From Rickettsiella grylli (GTDB lineage: Bacteria > Pseudomonadota > Gammaproteobacteria > Diplorickettsiales > Diplorickettsiaceae), in NCBI RefSeq assembly GCF_000168295.1, contig NZ_AAQJ02000001.1, positions 1,265,001 to 1,329,000 on the forward strand: a DNA stretch of 64,000 nt, read 5' to 3'. The notes below the pieces were generated by a model. That model was not told where the DNA came from, searched no databases, and saw only the letters and a program-made list of their open reading frames with translations. Below, piece by piece: positions 29,764 to 39,707 of this stretch (positions within the stretch are counted from its first letter, which is position 1; the number at the start of each line of letters is the position of its first letter). The translations under genes and the position numbers were made by a program.

Positions 29764-29849
29764 TGGTACCGAGAGTGGGACTCGAACCCACACGATGTCG
29801 CCATCACCGAATTTTGAGTCCGGCGCGTCTACCATTCCGCCATCCCGGC
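29764..29849 (-). tRNA. tRNA-Leu (anticodon CAA)
   Basis: 86-nt cloverleaf on the minus strand. Acceptor GCCGGGA pairs with TCTCGGT (with G-T wobbles), the anticodon loop is CTCAAAA (CAA, reads UUG), the long variable arm is typical of tRNA-Leu, the T-loop is TTCGAGT and CCA is encoded. Confidence 0.95.
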
Positions 29850-30052
29850 ACAACCGGTCGCCAGTATAAGCAAAGTATTTTTTTGGATCAATGTTTATTA
29901 TTAACAAAACGTAGATAAACATTTCAACATCATCACTACAGACAAATAGTATAGAATAAAAACGATTTGCATTATTTTCGCACGAAAGGTTGTCATTTCG
30001 ATATTTTTAAAGGCTTGCAATCAAAATCCTGATCACTTATTGTTTTCTATAG

Positions 30053-30074
30053 GCTTATCTCAGACCTGATAAGC
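30053..30074 (+). promoter_or_regulatory. Hairpin in the leader of the first MFS gene
   Basis: GCTTATC and GATAAGC form a perfect 7-bp stem around an 8-nt loop, about 70 nt before the MFS start. No T-run follows, so it is not an intrinsic terminator. It could be an operator or RNA element. The surrounding 294-bp gap shows nothing else I can name. Confidence 0.35.
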
Positions 30075-30143
30075 ATCCTAACTTGCTTTAAAAAAGCTAT
30101 CAGTAAACAGTCATGAGGAACTTGATTTAACAAGAGGTAAAAA

Positions 30144-31466
30144 ATGCACAACAATGAAGCGGTAGTGTCACACGATGTGTCCGACTTAACCAGTAAGAAA
30201 CAATTACTCCTCGCTTCTATTATTTGCATATTGGCCGCCTTGTTTTATATGTATGAATATACCTTGCAAGTATCCCCTGCTGTCATGACGAATGAGTTGA
30301 TGCGTGACTTAGGGCTTAACGCGGCGAGTTTAGGCACCATGGCTGCTTTTTATTTTTATTCCTATACGCCCATGCAATTGCCTGCTGGTTTGCTCTTCGA
30401 TCGTTTCGGTCCGCGTCGTTTAATTACCTTAGCTATTTTAATTTGCGCCTTAGGCGCACTTTTATTTGGCATTACCCCTGATGCTGTGATGGCTTCATGT
30501 GGCCGATTTTTAATGGGTATTGGTTCTTCTTTTTCTTTTATAGGTGCTTTATTACTTGTTTCACGTTGGTTTCCGCCTCACTATTTTGCTTTACTGACAG
30601 GTCTTGTGCAATTAATGAGCTCAGCGGGCGCCATTGCTGGCCAAGTTCCTTTAGTCACCGCTATCAATCATTGGGGATGGCGATCAACCATTATTTCTCT
30701 CTCTCTTGTGGGTTGTTTGCTTGCTTTACTCGTATGGACAGTGGTTAGAGATAGTCCTGAAACGGTCTTGAAAGGTTATAAATTTCAGCCTCCTCCTAAA
30801 AAAAATGAATTAAAAAGATTGCGTCAAGTTTGTAAAAATAAACAAACGTGGTTCATTGCTTTGTATTCTTTCTCGATTTGGGCTCCAATCACCGCATTCG
30901 CGGCTCTATGGGGTATTCCTTTTTTAGTATCGAGTTACTCTCTTTCAACAGAAGCAGCTTCTAAAGCCAGTGCAATGATCTGGCTCGGTATCGGCTTAGG
31001 AAGTCCATTGATCGGTTGGTTCTCCGACAAAATTAATTCACGTTCTAAACCGCTTAGTTTTTCTGCTTTATTAGGAATCGTCAGTCTTTCAATTATTATC
31101 TATTGCCCACCTCTACCACTCCCTTGGTTATACTTTTTTTTATGGATTTTTGGTTTATCCGCCTCTGGACAATCCTTATCCTTTGGTGTCGTCAAGGATA
31201 ACAACACCCCTTGTGTCGTCGGCACAGCCATGGGTTTAAATAATATGGCGGTTGTTGCAGGAGGGGCATTATTCCAACCGTTAATCGGTGTTTTACTTTA
31301 TATCAATTGGAAAGGCATCATGCATCATGGGACTCCTTTTTATGATAGAGTTGATTATCAGAAAGCACTTTTTGTATTGCCGGTATGTTTTATCATTGCA
31401 TTTTTCGTAAGTCGTTTTTTACTTCGGGAAACCCATTGTAAATCTCAATATATCAATGGAACATGA
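30144..31466 (+). CDS. MFS transporter, Pht-like (copy 1)
   Basis: 440 residues, twelve predicted membrane helices. Cytoplasmic loop 2-3 carries the MFS signature as FDRFGPRRL; a GRFLMGIGSSFSFIG motif follows in helix 4. The opening [13 protein letters not shown] and later GQVPL and GWR motifs resemble the phagosomal transporter (Pht) group of Legionella, Coxiella and Francisella, which import amino acids or nucleosides; substrate unknown here. AGAGGT sits 7 nt before the ATG. The next gene is a close paralogue, so this is a tandem duplication. Confidence 0.88.
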   Translation: MHNNEAVVSHDVSDLTSKKQLLLASIICILAALFYMYEYTLQVSPAVMTNELMRDLGLNAASLGTMAAFYFYSYTPMQLPAGLLFDRFGPRRLITLAILICALGALLFGITPDAVMASCGRFLMGIGSSFSFIGALLLVSRWFPPHYFALLTGLVQLMSSAGAIAGQVPLVTAINHWGWRSTIISLSLVGCLLALLVWTVVRDSPETVLKGYKFQPPPKKNELKRLRQVCKNKQTWFIALYSFSIWAPITAFAALWGIPFLVSSYSLSTEAASKASAMIWLGIGLGSPLIGWFSDKINSRSKPLSFSALLGIVSLSIIIYCPPLPLPWLYFFLWIFGLSASGQSLSFGVVKDNNTPCVVGTAMGLNNMAVVAGGALFQPLIGVLLYINWKGIMHHGTPFYDRVDYQKALFVLPVCFIIAFFVSRFLLRETHCKSQYINGT

Positions 31467-31532
31467 GTTAATCGCCATGCACTTTAAACTTTATTTTTGT
31501 AATTTGTAATATGACTTCCATTCAATTTTTTT

Positions 31533-32852
31533 ATGCTTTTTAAAAAAAATAGCGATTTATCATCCCTTTCTTTAACAAAGCAAAAACCAACTTTGCTTGC
31601 CGTTGTTATCTGTATTCTCGCCTCTTGTTTTTATATGTATGAGTTCATATTACAAGTTTCACCTGCAGTCATGACCAATCAACTCATTAGTGATTTAAAG
31701 CTTAATGCAATTACGTTAGGAACAATGACCGCTTTCTATTACTACTCTTATACACCCATGCAACTTCCCGCAGGATTTTTATTTGATCGATTCGGTCCCC
31801 GACGTTTATTAACCATTGCGATACTGATGTGTGCTTTAGGAGCATTTCTATTTAGTTCAACGACGACGATAGCGACTGCTTCTGCAGGGCGGTTTATGAT
31901 GGGAATGGGCTCTTCATTTGCATTTATAGGCACACTGGTTCTCATCTCTCGTTGGTTTCCTTCTCGATACTTTGCTTTCTTAACAGGTTTGGTTGAGTTG
32001 ATGAGCTGTATAGGTGCTATCGTCGGTGAAACACCGTTAACCATCGCTGTCGATCATTGGGGTTGGCGACACACTATTTTAAACTTAGCCGTTATCGGTG
32101 TTATTTTAGGTTTATTAATATGGCTTATTGTACGAGACAGTCCTGAAGTCGTCTCAAAAGGACACAAATTTCAACCCACTTCCAAAAAAGGTGTATTACA
32201 TAGTTTTCGTCAAGTTGCTGAGAATAATCAGACCTGGTTTATAGCGCTCTATTCTTTTATGGTATGGGCGCCCATCACCGCTTTTGCTGCTCTTTGGGGA
32301 ATTCCTTTTCTTGTTATCGCCTATGGTATTAGCACTAAAGCAGCTTCCGCAGCGTGCACCATGATTTGGCTAGCGATAGGCATCGGCTGCCCGTTATTAG
32401 GCTGGTGGTCCGACACGGTTAACCTACGCGGGGTGCCCTTAAAATTTGCTGCGAGTTTAGGACTCATTGGGCTCATTCCAGTGATTTACATTCCTCACTT
32501 GCCTTTACTTTGGCTTTACATTTGTTTATTTTTATTTGGGCTGGCAGCCTCAGGCCAATCTCTGGCATTTGGTGTCGTAAAGGATAATAATCATTCCAGT
32601 GTCGCTGGAACAGCGATGGGTATTAATAATATGGCTACGGTAGCGGGCGGCGCTTTATTTCAACCACTTATTGGTATTTTCTTACATTTTAGTTGGAATG
32701 GAAGTTATTATAATGGCAGACCTTTTTATACGCTTGAAGATTATCGAAAAGCTTTTATTATCTTACCTTTCTGTTACCTAATCGCCTTTTTAATTGGAAA
32801 GTTTTTAATACGCGAAACCCATTGTCAGCAACAATCCAATGTCTCACTATAA
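31533..32852 (+). CDS. MFS transporter, Pht-like (copy 2)
   Basis: 439 residues, closely similar to the preceding gene along its whole length: [46 protein letters not shown] and the C-terminal [10 protein letters not shown] tail are shared or nearly so. Differences such as [16 protein letters not shown] against VQLMSSAGAIAGQVPL in the helix 5 region could change the substrate. 66 bp after copy 1, probably same transcript. It overlaps rlmE by 14 bp, so it may be translationally coupled to rlmE-ftsH. Confidence 0.88.
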   Translation: MLFKKNSDLSSLSLTKQKPTLLAVVICILASCFYMYEFILQVSPAVMTNQLISDLKLNAITLGTMTAFYYYSYTPMQLPAGFLFDRFGPRRLLTIAILMCALGAFLFSSTTTIATASAGRFMMGMGSSFAFIGTLVLISRWFPSRYFAFLTGLVELMSCIGAIVGETPLTIAVDHWGWRHTILNLAVIGVILGLLIWLIVRDSPEVVSKGHKFQPTSKKGVLHSFRQVAENNQTWFIALYSFMVWAPITAFAALWGIPFLVIAYGISTKAASAACTMIWLAIGIGCPLLGWWSDTVNLRGVPLKFAASLGLIGLIPVIYIPHLPLLWLYICLFLFGLAASGQSLAFGVVKDNNHSSVAGTAMGINNMATVAGGALFQPLIGIFLHFSWNGSYYNGRPFYTLEDYRKAFIILPFCYLIAFLIGKFLIRETHCQQQSNVSL

Positions 32853-33468
32853 AAGTAGTAGTCAACGTTGGTTGAATGAACATTTTAAGGACCCTTACGT
32901 AAAACGGGCTAAAAAAGAAGGTTTTCGTTCGCGTTCAGCCTATAAGTTGTTAGAAATCCAAGAGAAAACCAAATTAATTAAGCCTGGAATGGTTATTGTA
33001 GATCTGGGTGCTGCCCCTGGAGGATGGTCTCAGATCGCGTCACGTCTCGTAGGAACCACAGGAAAGGTTTATGCCCTTGATATTTTGCCGATGGAGACAT
33101 TGACTCCGGTGGAATTCCTTCAAGGCGATTTTCGAGAAGAATCCGTGATAAAACAACTATTACAACGTATTCAATCGAAGCCTATCGACCTTGTAATTTC
33201 CGATATGGCACCCAACTTTAGTGGAATACGGAGTGTTGATCAACCCAGGGCTATTTTTTTGGCTGAATTGGCACTGGATTTTGCTAAGAAAGTATTAAAG
33301 CCAAAAGGTTATTTTGTAGTAAAGGCTTTTCAAGGGAAAGGATTTGAAGCTTTTCTAAAAGAATTAAGAAGCCTATTTGCAAACGTTACTATTCGGAAAC
33401 CTTCTGCTTCTAGAGGACGATCCACAGAAGTTTATTTAGTTGCGATAGGTTATTATCAAGGAAAATAA
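32839..33468 (+). CDS. rlmE: 23S rRNA 2'-O-ribose methyltransferase
   Basis: SAM-dependent methylation of U2552 in the 23S A-loop during late 50S assembly; heat-shock associated (FtsJ). The SAM site is [12 protein letters not shown] (about 50-61). The K-D-K-E catalytic tetrad can be read as Lys of SAYKLLE, Asp of ISDMAPN, Lys of FVVKAFQG and Glu of STEVYLV. 209 residues, as in E. coli. Directly upstream of ftsH, the standard arrangement. Confidence 0.97.
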   Translation: MSHYKSSSQRWLNEHFKDPYVKRAKKEGFRSRSAYKLLEIQEKTKLIKPGMVIVDLGAAPGGWSQIASRLVGTTGKVYALDILPMETLTPVEFLQGDFREESVIKQLLQRIQSKPIDLVISDMAPNFSGIRSVDQPRAIFLAELALDFAKKVLKPKGYFVVKAFQGKGFEAFLKELRSLFANVTIRKPSASRGRSTEVYLVAIGYYQGK

Positions 33469-33552
33469 GTTTTTTTATTTTATAACGGATGTCTTTCTGG
33501 CCTAAAACGTTGTAAAAAGCGCTTAAAATAATCGAAACGTATAAATTTAGTA

Positions 33553-33558
33553 TATAAT
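33553..33558 (+). promoter_or_regulatory. -10 element of ftsH
   Basis: TATAAT about 35 nt before the ftsH start. The -35 region is poor for sigma70 (TCGAAA at 15 bp). A GCTTAAAA at 33521 faintly resembles a sigma32 -35 but no CCCCAT follows, so heat-shock control is not supported. Confidence 0.35.
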
Positions 33559-33592
33559 GCCCTCTTTTGAGAGAATTGCGAGGTAGCCTAGT

Positions 33593-35521
33593 TTGAACGA
33601 CATGCTGAAAAATCTATTTTTATGGCTAATTATTGCGGTTATACTGATCACCGTATTTAATAACCTCGAGCCTCGTAATAACGCTGGGGAACGCCTAACG
33701 TATTCCGAATTTCTACAAAATGTCCAACAAGGCAATGTGCAATCTGTAACCATTCAAAGCAACCAAATTATAAAAGGTCAATTACATAGTGATAAGACGT
33801 TTACCAGCTATATGCCCATTCCTGATCAGTATTTACTTCCTGAACTATTAAAAAAACATGTCAATGTCAAGGGGGAACCACCACAACAGGAAAGTTTCTT
33901 GATGCGGATTTTTATCAATTGGTTCCCTATGCTACTGCTTATTGGCGTATGGATATTTTTCATGCGCCAAATGGGGGGTGCTGGAGGGAAGGGAGCATTA
34001 TCCTTTGGCCGCAGTCGTGCTCGTTTACTTGGAGAAGATCAAGTCAAGGTTACTTTTGCTGATGTAGCGGGTGCTGAAGAAGCGAAAGAAGAGGTCAGTG
34101 AATTAGTTGAATTTTTAAAAGATCCCGCAAAATTTCAAAAGCTAGGCGGAAAAATTCCACGTGGTGTTTTGTTAATGGGCCCTCCTGGAACAGGTAAAAC
34201 ACTTTTAGCACGTGCTGTTGCGGGTGAAGCAAAGGTTCCTTTTTTCACAATCTCAGGTTCTGATTTTGTTGAAATGTTTGTGGGTGTAGGAGCATCTCGC
34301 GTAAGAGATATGTTTGAACAAGCTAAAAAACAGGCCCCTTGTATCATATTCATTGATGAAATCGATGCCGTTGGCCGTCACCGTGGTGCTGGTTTAGGCG
34401 GTGGGCATGATGAGCGTGAGCAAACGCTCAATCAATTATTGGTTGAAATGGATGGTTTTGAAGGGAACGAAGGTGTCATTGTGATGGCCGCTACGAATCG
34501 ACCCGATGTTTTAGATCCTGCCTTATTGCGACCCGGCCGATTCGATCGTCAAGTGATTGTTGGCTTACCTGATATTCGTGGTAGAGAACAAATTCTAAAA
34601 GTCCATCTTCGAAAAATTCCCTACGGTAAAGATGTTAAACCCGGTATCATCGCAAGAGGCACGCCCGGTTTTTCGGGCGCGGATTTAGCGAACCTCATTA
34701 ACGAAGCGGCTTTATTTGCAGCGCGTGAAAATAAATCCACCGTTGACATGATTGATCTAGAAAAAGCCAAAGATAAAGTCATGATGGGTAGTGAACGGCG
34801 CTCTATGGTTATGAATGAAAAAGAGAAAAAACTCACGGCTTATCATGAAGCCGGGCACGCTATTGTAGGGCGTTTGGTCCCCGATCATGATCCTGTTTAT
34901 AAAGTAACGATTATCCCACGTGGTAAAGCCTTAGGTGTCACGATGTTTTTACCTGAAGAGGATCGTTATAGCTATACTAAGCAGCGCCTAGAGAGTCAAA
35001 TTGCTAGTTTATTTGGGGGACGTATTGCTGAAAGTTTAATTTTTGGTCCGGAGCAAGTGACAACAGGTGCTTCAAACGACATCCAACGGGCTACTGAGAT
35101 TGCACGGAACATGATAACGAAATGGGGTTTATCGGATCGTCTTGGTCCATTAACTTACAATCAAGAAAATGAAGAGGTATTTTTAGGTCATCAAATCGCT
35201 AAAAATAATAAGTTTTCGGATGATACAGCCCAATTAATCGATGAAGAAAGCCGTCATATTATTGATCGTAATTACAAACTTGCCGAATCATTATTGCAGG
35301 ATAATATTGAAAAATTACATATTATGGCTGAAGCCTTGATAAAATATGAAACGATTGATTCCGCTCAAATAAATGACATCATGAAAGGTAAACTACCGAG
35401 AGAGCCGAAAGGTTGGAATAATGGAAATAAAAACGATCAATCGACTTCCCCTGAAGAAAAACTATCTTCAAAAAAGGATTCCACCATCATTGATCATGAT
35501 CCAGCCACAGATAGCTTGTAA
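33593..35521 (+). CDS. ftsH: ATP-dependent zinc metalloprotease FtsH
   Basis: Membrane-anchored AAA+ protease that degrades misfolded membrane proteins and regulators. Two N-terminal membrane helices flank a periplasmic domain (residues 5-25 and about 103-122). Walker A is GPPGTGKT (196-203), Walker B IIFIDEID, the second region of homology RPGRFDRQ, and the protease zinc site His418-Glu-x-x-His422. 642 residues. The start is TTG at 33593: GAGG at 33580-33583 is 9 nt from it, whereas ATG 33602 is too far. folP, usually between ftsH and glmM, is missing. Confidence 0.96.
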   Translation: MNDMLKNLFLWLIIAVILITVFNNLEPRNNAGERLTYSEFLQNVQQGNVQSVTIQSNQIIKGQLHSDKTFTSYMPIPDQYLLPELLKKHVNVKGEPPQQESFLMRIFINWFPMLLLIGVWIFFMRQMGGAGGKGALSFGRSRARLLGEDQVKVTFADVAGAEEAKEEVSELVEFLKDPAKFQKLGGKIPRGVLLMGPPGTGKTLLARAVAGEAKVPFFTISGSDFVEMFVGVGASRVRDMFEQAKKQAPCIIFIDEIDAVGRHRGAGLGGGHDEREQTLNQLLVEMDGFEGNEGVIVMAATNRPDVLDPALLRPGRFDRQVIVGLPDIRGREQILKVHLRKIPYGKDVKPGIIARGTPGFSGADLANLINEAALFAARENKSTVDMIDLEKAKDKVMMGSERRSMVMNEKEKKLTAYHEAGHAIVGRLVPDHDPVYKVTIIPRGKALGVTMFLPEEDRYSYTKQRLESQIASLFGGRIAESLIFGPEQVTTGASNDIQRATEIARNMITKWGLSDRLGPLTYNQENEEVFLGHQIAKNNKFSDDTAQLIDEESRHIIDRNYKLAESLLQDNIEKLHIMAEALIKYETIDSAQINDIMKGKLPREPKGWNNGNKNDQSTSPEEKLSSKKDSTIIDHDPATDSL

Positions 35522-35551
35522 TTAATCACGAATTTAATTCTTGGATTCGTC

Positions 35552-36895
35552 ATGACAAAAATTACGCTCAACTATTTTGGGACCGATGGGATTCGAGGAA
35601 AAGTAGGTGAATACCCTATTACTCCAGAATTTATCTTAAAACTAGGCTGGGCTGTAGGAAAAGTTTTAGATAATGGACAGAATAAAGTCCTTATCGGGAA
35701 AGATACCCGCCTTTCAGGTTATATGCTTGAATCTGCTTTAGAGGCAGGTCTATCTGCAGCAGGTATCGATATCCACCTTCTCGGTCCTATTCCAACTCCA
35801 GCGATTGCTTTTTTAACTTCGGATCTCGGTGCACAAGCGGGAATTGTAATCAGCGCATCGCATAACCCTTACTATGATAATGGGATTAAATTTTTTTCAC
35901 ATGATGGGACAAAATTAGCGGATAACATTGAATCACAAATCGAAACTTATCTTACTCGACCGTTTCAAACGGTTAATTCAGCTAAATTAGGAAAAGCAGT
36001 TCGAGTAGAGGATGCAAAAATTCGTTATGTGAATTTTTGTAAATCTACACTCCCTCCATCTTTTCATTTAAATGGGTTAAAAATAGTATTGGACTGCGCA
36101 AATGGATCGACTTACCATATTGCTCCGTCGTTATTTTCTGGCTTAGGTGCTCATCTTACCCTATTAGGGACCGCGCCAAATGGCTTAAATATTAATAAAA
36201 ATTGTGGCTCAACCCATTTAGAAACTTTACAAAAAACTGTTTTAGAAAAGAAAGCAGATTTAGGTATCGCCTTCGATGGGGATGGTGATCGTGTACTGAT
36301 GGTTGATTATTTGGGCGAAATTGTTGATGGTGATGAAATACTATTTTTATTAACGCAACACGGCCTTAAAAAAGGCTATATTACGGGCGGCATCGTAGGC
36401 ACTACCATGAGTAATCTTGGGTTAGAATTAGCAACAAAAAAATTGGGACTTGATTTTATTCGTACCGCGGTAGGTGATCGTTACGTCAATGAAACATTAC
36501 AACAAAAAAATTGGCAATTAGGTGGAGAGCCTTCTGGTCATATTATCTCACGTCGATTTACTAAAACGGGGGATGGGATTATTATTGCACTACAAGTTCT
36601 AGAAGCACTTCAATTAGCAGAGATACCCTTGCATATTGCCAAAAAATCAATGAAAAAATTTCCTCAAGTTTTAATTAATGTTCCTGCAGAAAATCCGCTT
36701 GCAATAATGAACGCATCTCCTCTAAAAAAAGCAATAAAAAAGACAACCCTACAATTAAGAAACCACGGTCGCCTCTTAGTACGTCCTTCAGGAACAGAAT
36801 CTGTTGTTCGAATTATGGTCGAAGGGATTGAATTATCAGAAGTACAGTCTATTGCCCTTAAATTAGCTAAAACAGTTCAAATTTTAGCACATTAA
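35552..36895 (+). CDS. glmM: Phosphoglucosamine mutase
   Basis: Interconverts glucosamine 6-phosphate and 1-phosphate for UDP-GlcNAc synthesis. YFGTDGIRGKVG opens the protein, ISASHNPYYDNG holds the phosphorylated Ser (about residue 104), DGDGDRV binds Mg, GGEPSGH binds substrate and RPSGTESVVRIMVEG binds phosphate. 447 residues, normal. It lies 30 bp after ftsH and converges with glmS, which makes its substrate, so the two steps sit side by side. Confidence 0.96.
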   Translation: MTKITLNYFGTDGIRGKVGEYPITPEFILKLGWAVGKVLDNGQNKVLIGKDTRLSGYMLESALEAGLSAAGIDIHLLGPIPTPAIAFLTSDLGAQAGIVISASHNPYYDNGIKFFSHDGTKLADNIESQIETYLTRPFQTVNSAKLGKAVRVEDAKIRYVNFCKSTLPPSFHLNGLKIVLDCANGSTYHIAPSLFSGLGAHLTLLGTAPNGLNINKNCGSTHLETLQKTVLEKKADLGIAFDGDGDRVLMVDYLGEIVDGDEILFLLTQHGLKKGYITGGIVGTTMSNLGLELATKKLGLDFIRTAVGDRYVNETLQQKNWQLGGEPSGHIISRRFTKTGDGIIIALQVLEALQLAEIPLHIAKKSMKKFPQVLINVPAENPLAIMNASPLKKAIKKTTLQLRNHGRLLVRPSGTESVVRIMVEGIELSEVQSIALKLAKTVQILAH

Positions 36896-36926
36896 GCGCA
36901 TTAAACGATTTAATAACTACAGAATT

Positions 36927-38762
36927 TCACTCAACAGTAACTGATTTTGCTAGATTACGTGGCTGATCCACATCAGTACCTTTTAAAACAGCGACGTGGT
37001 AAGCTAACAGTTGCAATGGAATCACAAAAATCAATGGGCTCAACAAATCACTCGCTTTAGGTAAGATAATAATCCCGCTACTTTGCTCGTTATCTAACGC
37101 CTCTTGCGTAAACAAAATCAATTGTCCATGACGTGCGCGTACTTCATGAATAGTTGACTTAATTTTTTCAATCAAAAAATTAGAGGGTGCTAAGACAACG
37201 ACGGGCATATTCGCATCAACTAAAGCAAGTGGTCCATGTTTTAATTCTCCCGCTGGATAGGCTTCTGCTTGGATATAAGAGATTTCTTTAAGCTTTAGAG
37301 CGCCTTCCTGCGCCACTGGAAAATGAATTCCTCGCGCGATAAACAACGCATGTTCCTTGTCAGCAAATAACGTGGCCAATTTTTTTATAGCCGGATCTAA
37401 TTTTAGTGTTTGTTCCAAAAGTTGGGGTAAGCTTTTTAATTCAGAAAGATAATCTGCTTCCTGTTTTTTACTCCAACCATGCGACAAACCTAAAAAAGAA
37501 GTGAATAACAATAACACCGTTAATTGTGATGTAAACGCTTTCGTCGATGCTACACCAATTTCAGGACCTGCTCGTGTCAATAGTACGAAATCAGATTCAC
37601 GCACCATTGTGCTTCCAGAAACATTGCAAATTGTTAATGTTGCGAAATAATTTTCAGTTTTAGCTTGTCTTAACGCCTCTAACGTATCTGCTGTTTCTCC
37701 CGATTGAGATAAGGCAATAAATAATGTATCGGGATATATAATATGGTGGCGATAACGAAACTCACTGGCAATATCAACATGGCAAGGAATATTAACCTTT
37801 CTTTCTATCCATTCTGCTGCAATTAAGCCTGCATGATAACTTGTACCACAAGCCACTATTTGTATCTGTTTCAGTTTAGAAAAACGACGGATTGAATGAG
37901 AGCCAAAAATTTCGTCCCAAACTTCGGGTGGATTTACAAGACGACCTTCAAGTGCAGCATTAACCGCATTGGGTTGTTCAAAGATCTCTTTTTCCATAAA
38001 ATGGCGATATTTTCCTTTACTCACCATTTTTTTAGGTAAATCAATTTTAATTAAATCCTTAGGACGACGGACCTTATTACCTTTGCTATCATAGATATTG
38101 ACCGTTTCAGAAGAAATTTCAGCAATATCTCCTTCGTGTAAATAAATAAATTGTTGTGCAACAGAAACCAATGCTAAATGATCGGAGGCAATAAAATTTT
38201 CACCTTGTCCAAGCCCTAGCATTAAAGGACTTCCCCTACGAACTGCAATTAAGGATTGAGGTGCATCTTGATAAAGAAACACAATAGCAAAAGCGCCTTT
38301 TAATTGCATGACTGTTTTCTGGACGCCCTCCAAAAAATTATTATTTTTTTTTAACGCCTGATGTAATAGATGTGCAATAACTTCTGTATCGGTTTCAGAT
38401 TTAAAAAAATAGCCTGATTTTATCAATTTTTGCTTCAACGGCAAATAATTTTCAATGATACCATTATGAACTAAGGCAATATTACCCGATATATGGGGAT
38501 GAGCATTCGCTTCACTCGTTTTACCATGTGTTGCCCAACGCGTATGTGCTATCCCAACAGGCCCTGATAAATTTTCAGGTAATATTGCTTTTTCTAATAC
38601 GTCAACTTTACCGACCGTGCGCCGACATAATAAGTGTTGCTTCGAATCCAAAATAGCGATTCCAGCCGAATCATAACCACGGTATTCTAGACTTTTCAAA
38701 CCCTCAATAAGACTAGGGACTACATTACGTTCTGCTGCTATTCCAGCTACAATTCCACACAT
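36927..38762 (-). CDS. glmS: Glucosamine-fructose-6-phosphate aminotransferase (isomerising)
   Basis: Makes glucosamine 6-phosphate from fructose 6-phosphate and glutamine, the first committed step to UDP-GlcNAc. Cys2 is the N-terminal nucleophile of the glutaminase domain (CGIVAGIAA, HTRWATHG). Two SIS domains follow (CGTSYHAGL, SQSGETADT, ARGIHFPVAQEGALKLKE) and the C-terminus ends KSVTVE. 611 residues. A T-tailed hairpin sits about 90 nt upstream on the same strand. No glmU is adjacent. Confidence 0.97.
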   Translation of the reverse strand: MCGIVAGIAAERNVVPSLIEGLKSLEYRGYDSAGIAILDSKQHLLCRRTVGKVDVLEKAILPENLSGPVGIAHTRWATHGKTSEANAHPHISGNIALVHNGIIENYLPLKQKLIKSGYFFKSETDTEVIAHLLHQALKKNNNFLEGVQKTVMQLKGAFAIVFLYQDAPQSLIAVRRGSPLMLGLGQGENFIASDHLALVSVAQQFIYLHEGDIAEISSETVNIYDSKGNKVRRPKDLIKIDLPKKMVSKGKYRHFMEKEIFEQPNAVNAALEGRLVNPPEVWDEIFGSHSIRRFSKLKQIQIVACGTSYHAGLIAAEWIERKVNIPCHVDIASEFRYRHHIIYPDTLFIALSQSGETADTLEALRQAKTENYFATLTICNVSGSTMVRESDFVLLTRAGPEIGVASTKAFTSQLTVLLLFTSFLGLSHGWSKKQEADYLSELKSLPQLLEQTLKLDPAIKKLATLFADKEHALFIARGIHFPVAQEGALKLKEISYIQAEAYPAGELKHGPLALVDANMPVVVLAPSNFLIEKIKSTIHEVRARHGQLILFTQEALDNEQSSGIIILPKASDLLSPLIFVIPLQLLAYHVAVLKGTDVDQPRNLAKSVTVE

Positions 38763-38844
38763 ATTCTAAACCTTATAAGGACCTACATATGAGGTTTATT
38801 AATCAATTCACCACAAAAATTAAGTTATTCATTCAATCCTGTTA

Positions 38845-38891
38845 AAAAAAAGTTTAGCATGGAGGAATGAGTTAATACTTCTATCCATGCT
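38845..38891 (-). terminator. T-tailed hairpin in the glmS leader
   Basis: On the minus strand AGCATGGA (38884-38891) pairs perfectly with TCCATGCT (38856-38863) around a 20-nt loop; AAAC and then seven T follow. It ends about 80 nt before the glmS ATG. It could stop antisense transcription entering from the comF side or act as a leader attenuator for glmS. The 4-nt gap before the T-run weakens the terminator reading. Confidence 0.4.
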
Positions 38892-38917
38892 TCAAAAAAA
38901 CTAACAAGGATTTTAAA

Positions 38918-39649
38918 TTGAACATCAGTATACTACTAAAAATAATAAATAAAGGTATCCTTCATAACCTTTTTTCTCATCATTGCATTATTTGCAGTGA
39001 GAAGACCCATAGAAAAATTGATCTGTGTAAAGCCTGTGAAAAAGACTTACCTTGGCTAAAGAGAGTATGTTATTCTTGTGCGAACCCTCTCCCTTACCTA
39101 ACAACGCAATCTATTTGTGGCGCTTGTTTAAAAAATCCTTTACCTTTTTATAAATTATGCATTTTTTTTTCTTATACAGACATCATAAAAAGATTCATTA
39201 TTGGCCTTAAGTTTCAACAAAGACTCGATTATGCAAAAATTTTAGGCACTTTATTAGCTAAAAAAATAAACGCTCGATATCAAGGAGAACCACTGCCCGA
39301 TAGGATTATTCCTGTTCCTTTACATAAAAAAAGACTATACGAACGTGGCTTTAATCAAGCAATAGAACTCGCCAAACCTATTTCCAAAAAGCTGAACATC
39401 CCTATTGAATATAGACGATGTAAAAGAGTACACAATACTGTTGCTCAAAGTAAGCTTTCTGCAAGCCAGCGCGTGATTAACATGAAAAATGCTTTTATTG
39501 CACACCCAGATCTTGCCCACCACCATATAGCGCTACTCGATGATGTAATGACCACAGGCCGTACACTCATCGAGACAAGCCGCGCTCTATATGATGTCGG
39601 TGTAAAAAGAATAGACGTATGGTGCTGTTCCCGCGCTTACTTAGCGTAA
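38918..39649 (+). CDS. comF: ComF family phosphoribosyltransferase-like protein
   Basis: Cytoplasmic protein needed for DNA uptake or single-strand processing in competent bacteria; also widespread outside them. The N-terminal zinc-finger region has four Cys pairs (HCIICSEK, LCKACEKD, VCYSCANP, ICGACLKN). The C-terminal type I PRTase fold has IPVPLHKKRLYERGFNQA and the PRPP loop LLDDVMTTGRT. 243 residues. Starts with TTG at 38918, with AAGGA 7 nt before it. Together with pilBCD it hints at a possible natural transformation apparatus; no comEC or comEA is seen here. Confidence 0.9.
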   Translation: MNISILLKIINKGILHNLFSHHCIICSEKTHRKIDLCKACEKDLPWLKRVCYSCANPLPYLTTQSICGACLKNPLPFYKLCIFFSYTDIIKRFIIGLKFQQRLDYAKILGTLLAKKINARYQGEPLPDRIIPVPLHKKRLYERGFNQAIELAKPISKKLNIPIEYRRCKRVHNTVAQSKLSASQRVINMKNAFIAHPDLAHHHIALLDDVMTTGRTLIETSRALYDVGVKRIDVWCCSRAYLA

Positions 39650-39707
39650 GTGGAACATAAAACCTTCTATCTATTATCGCAGTAGCGCACTAATTTTCTA
39701 TAATGTG

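Noticed and set aside
29740-29922. 60-residue minus-strand ORF
   Set aside because: It is the reading of tRNA-Leu(CAA) as protein.
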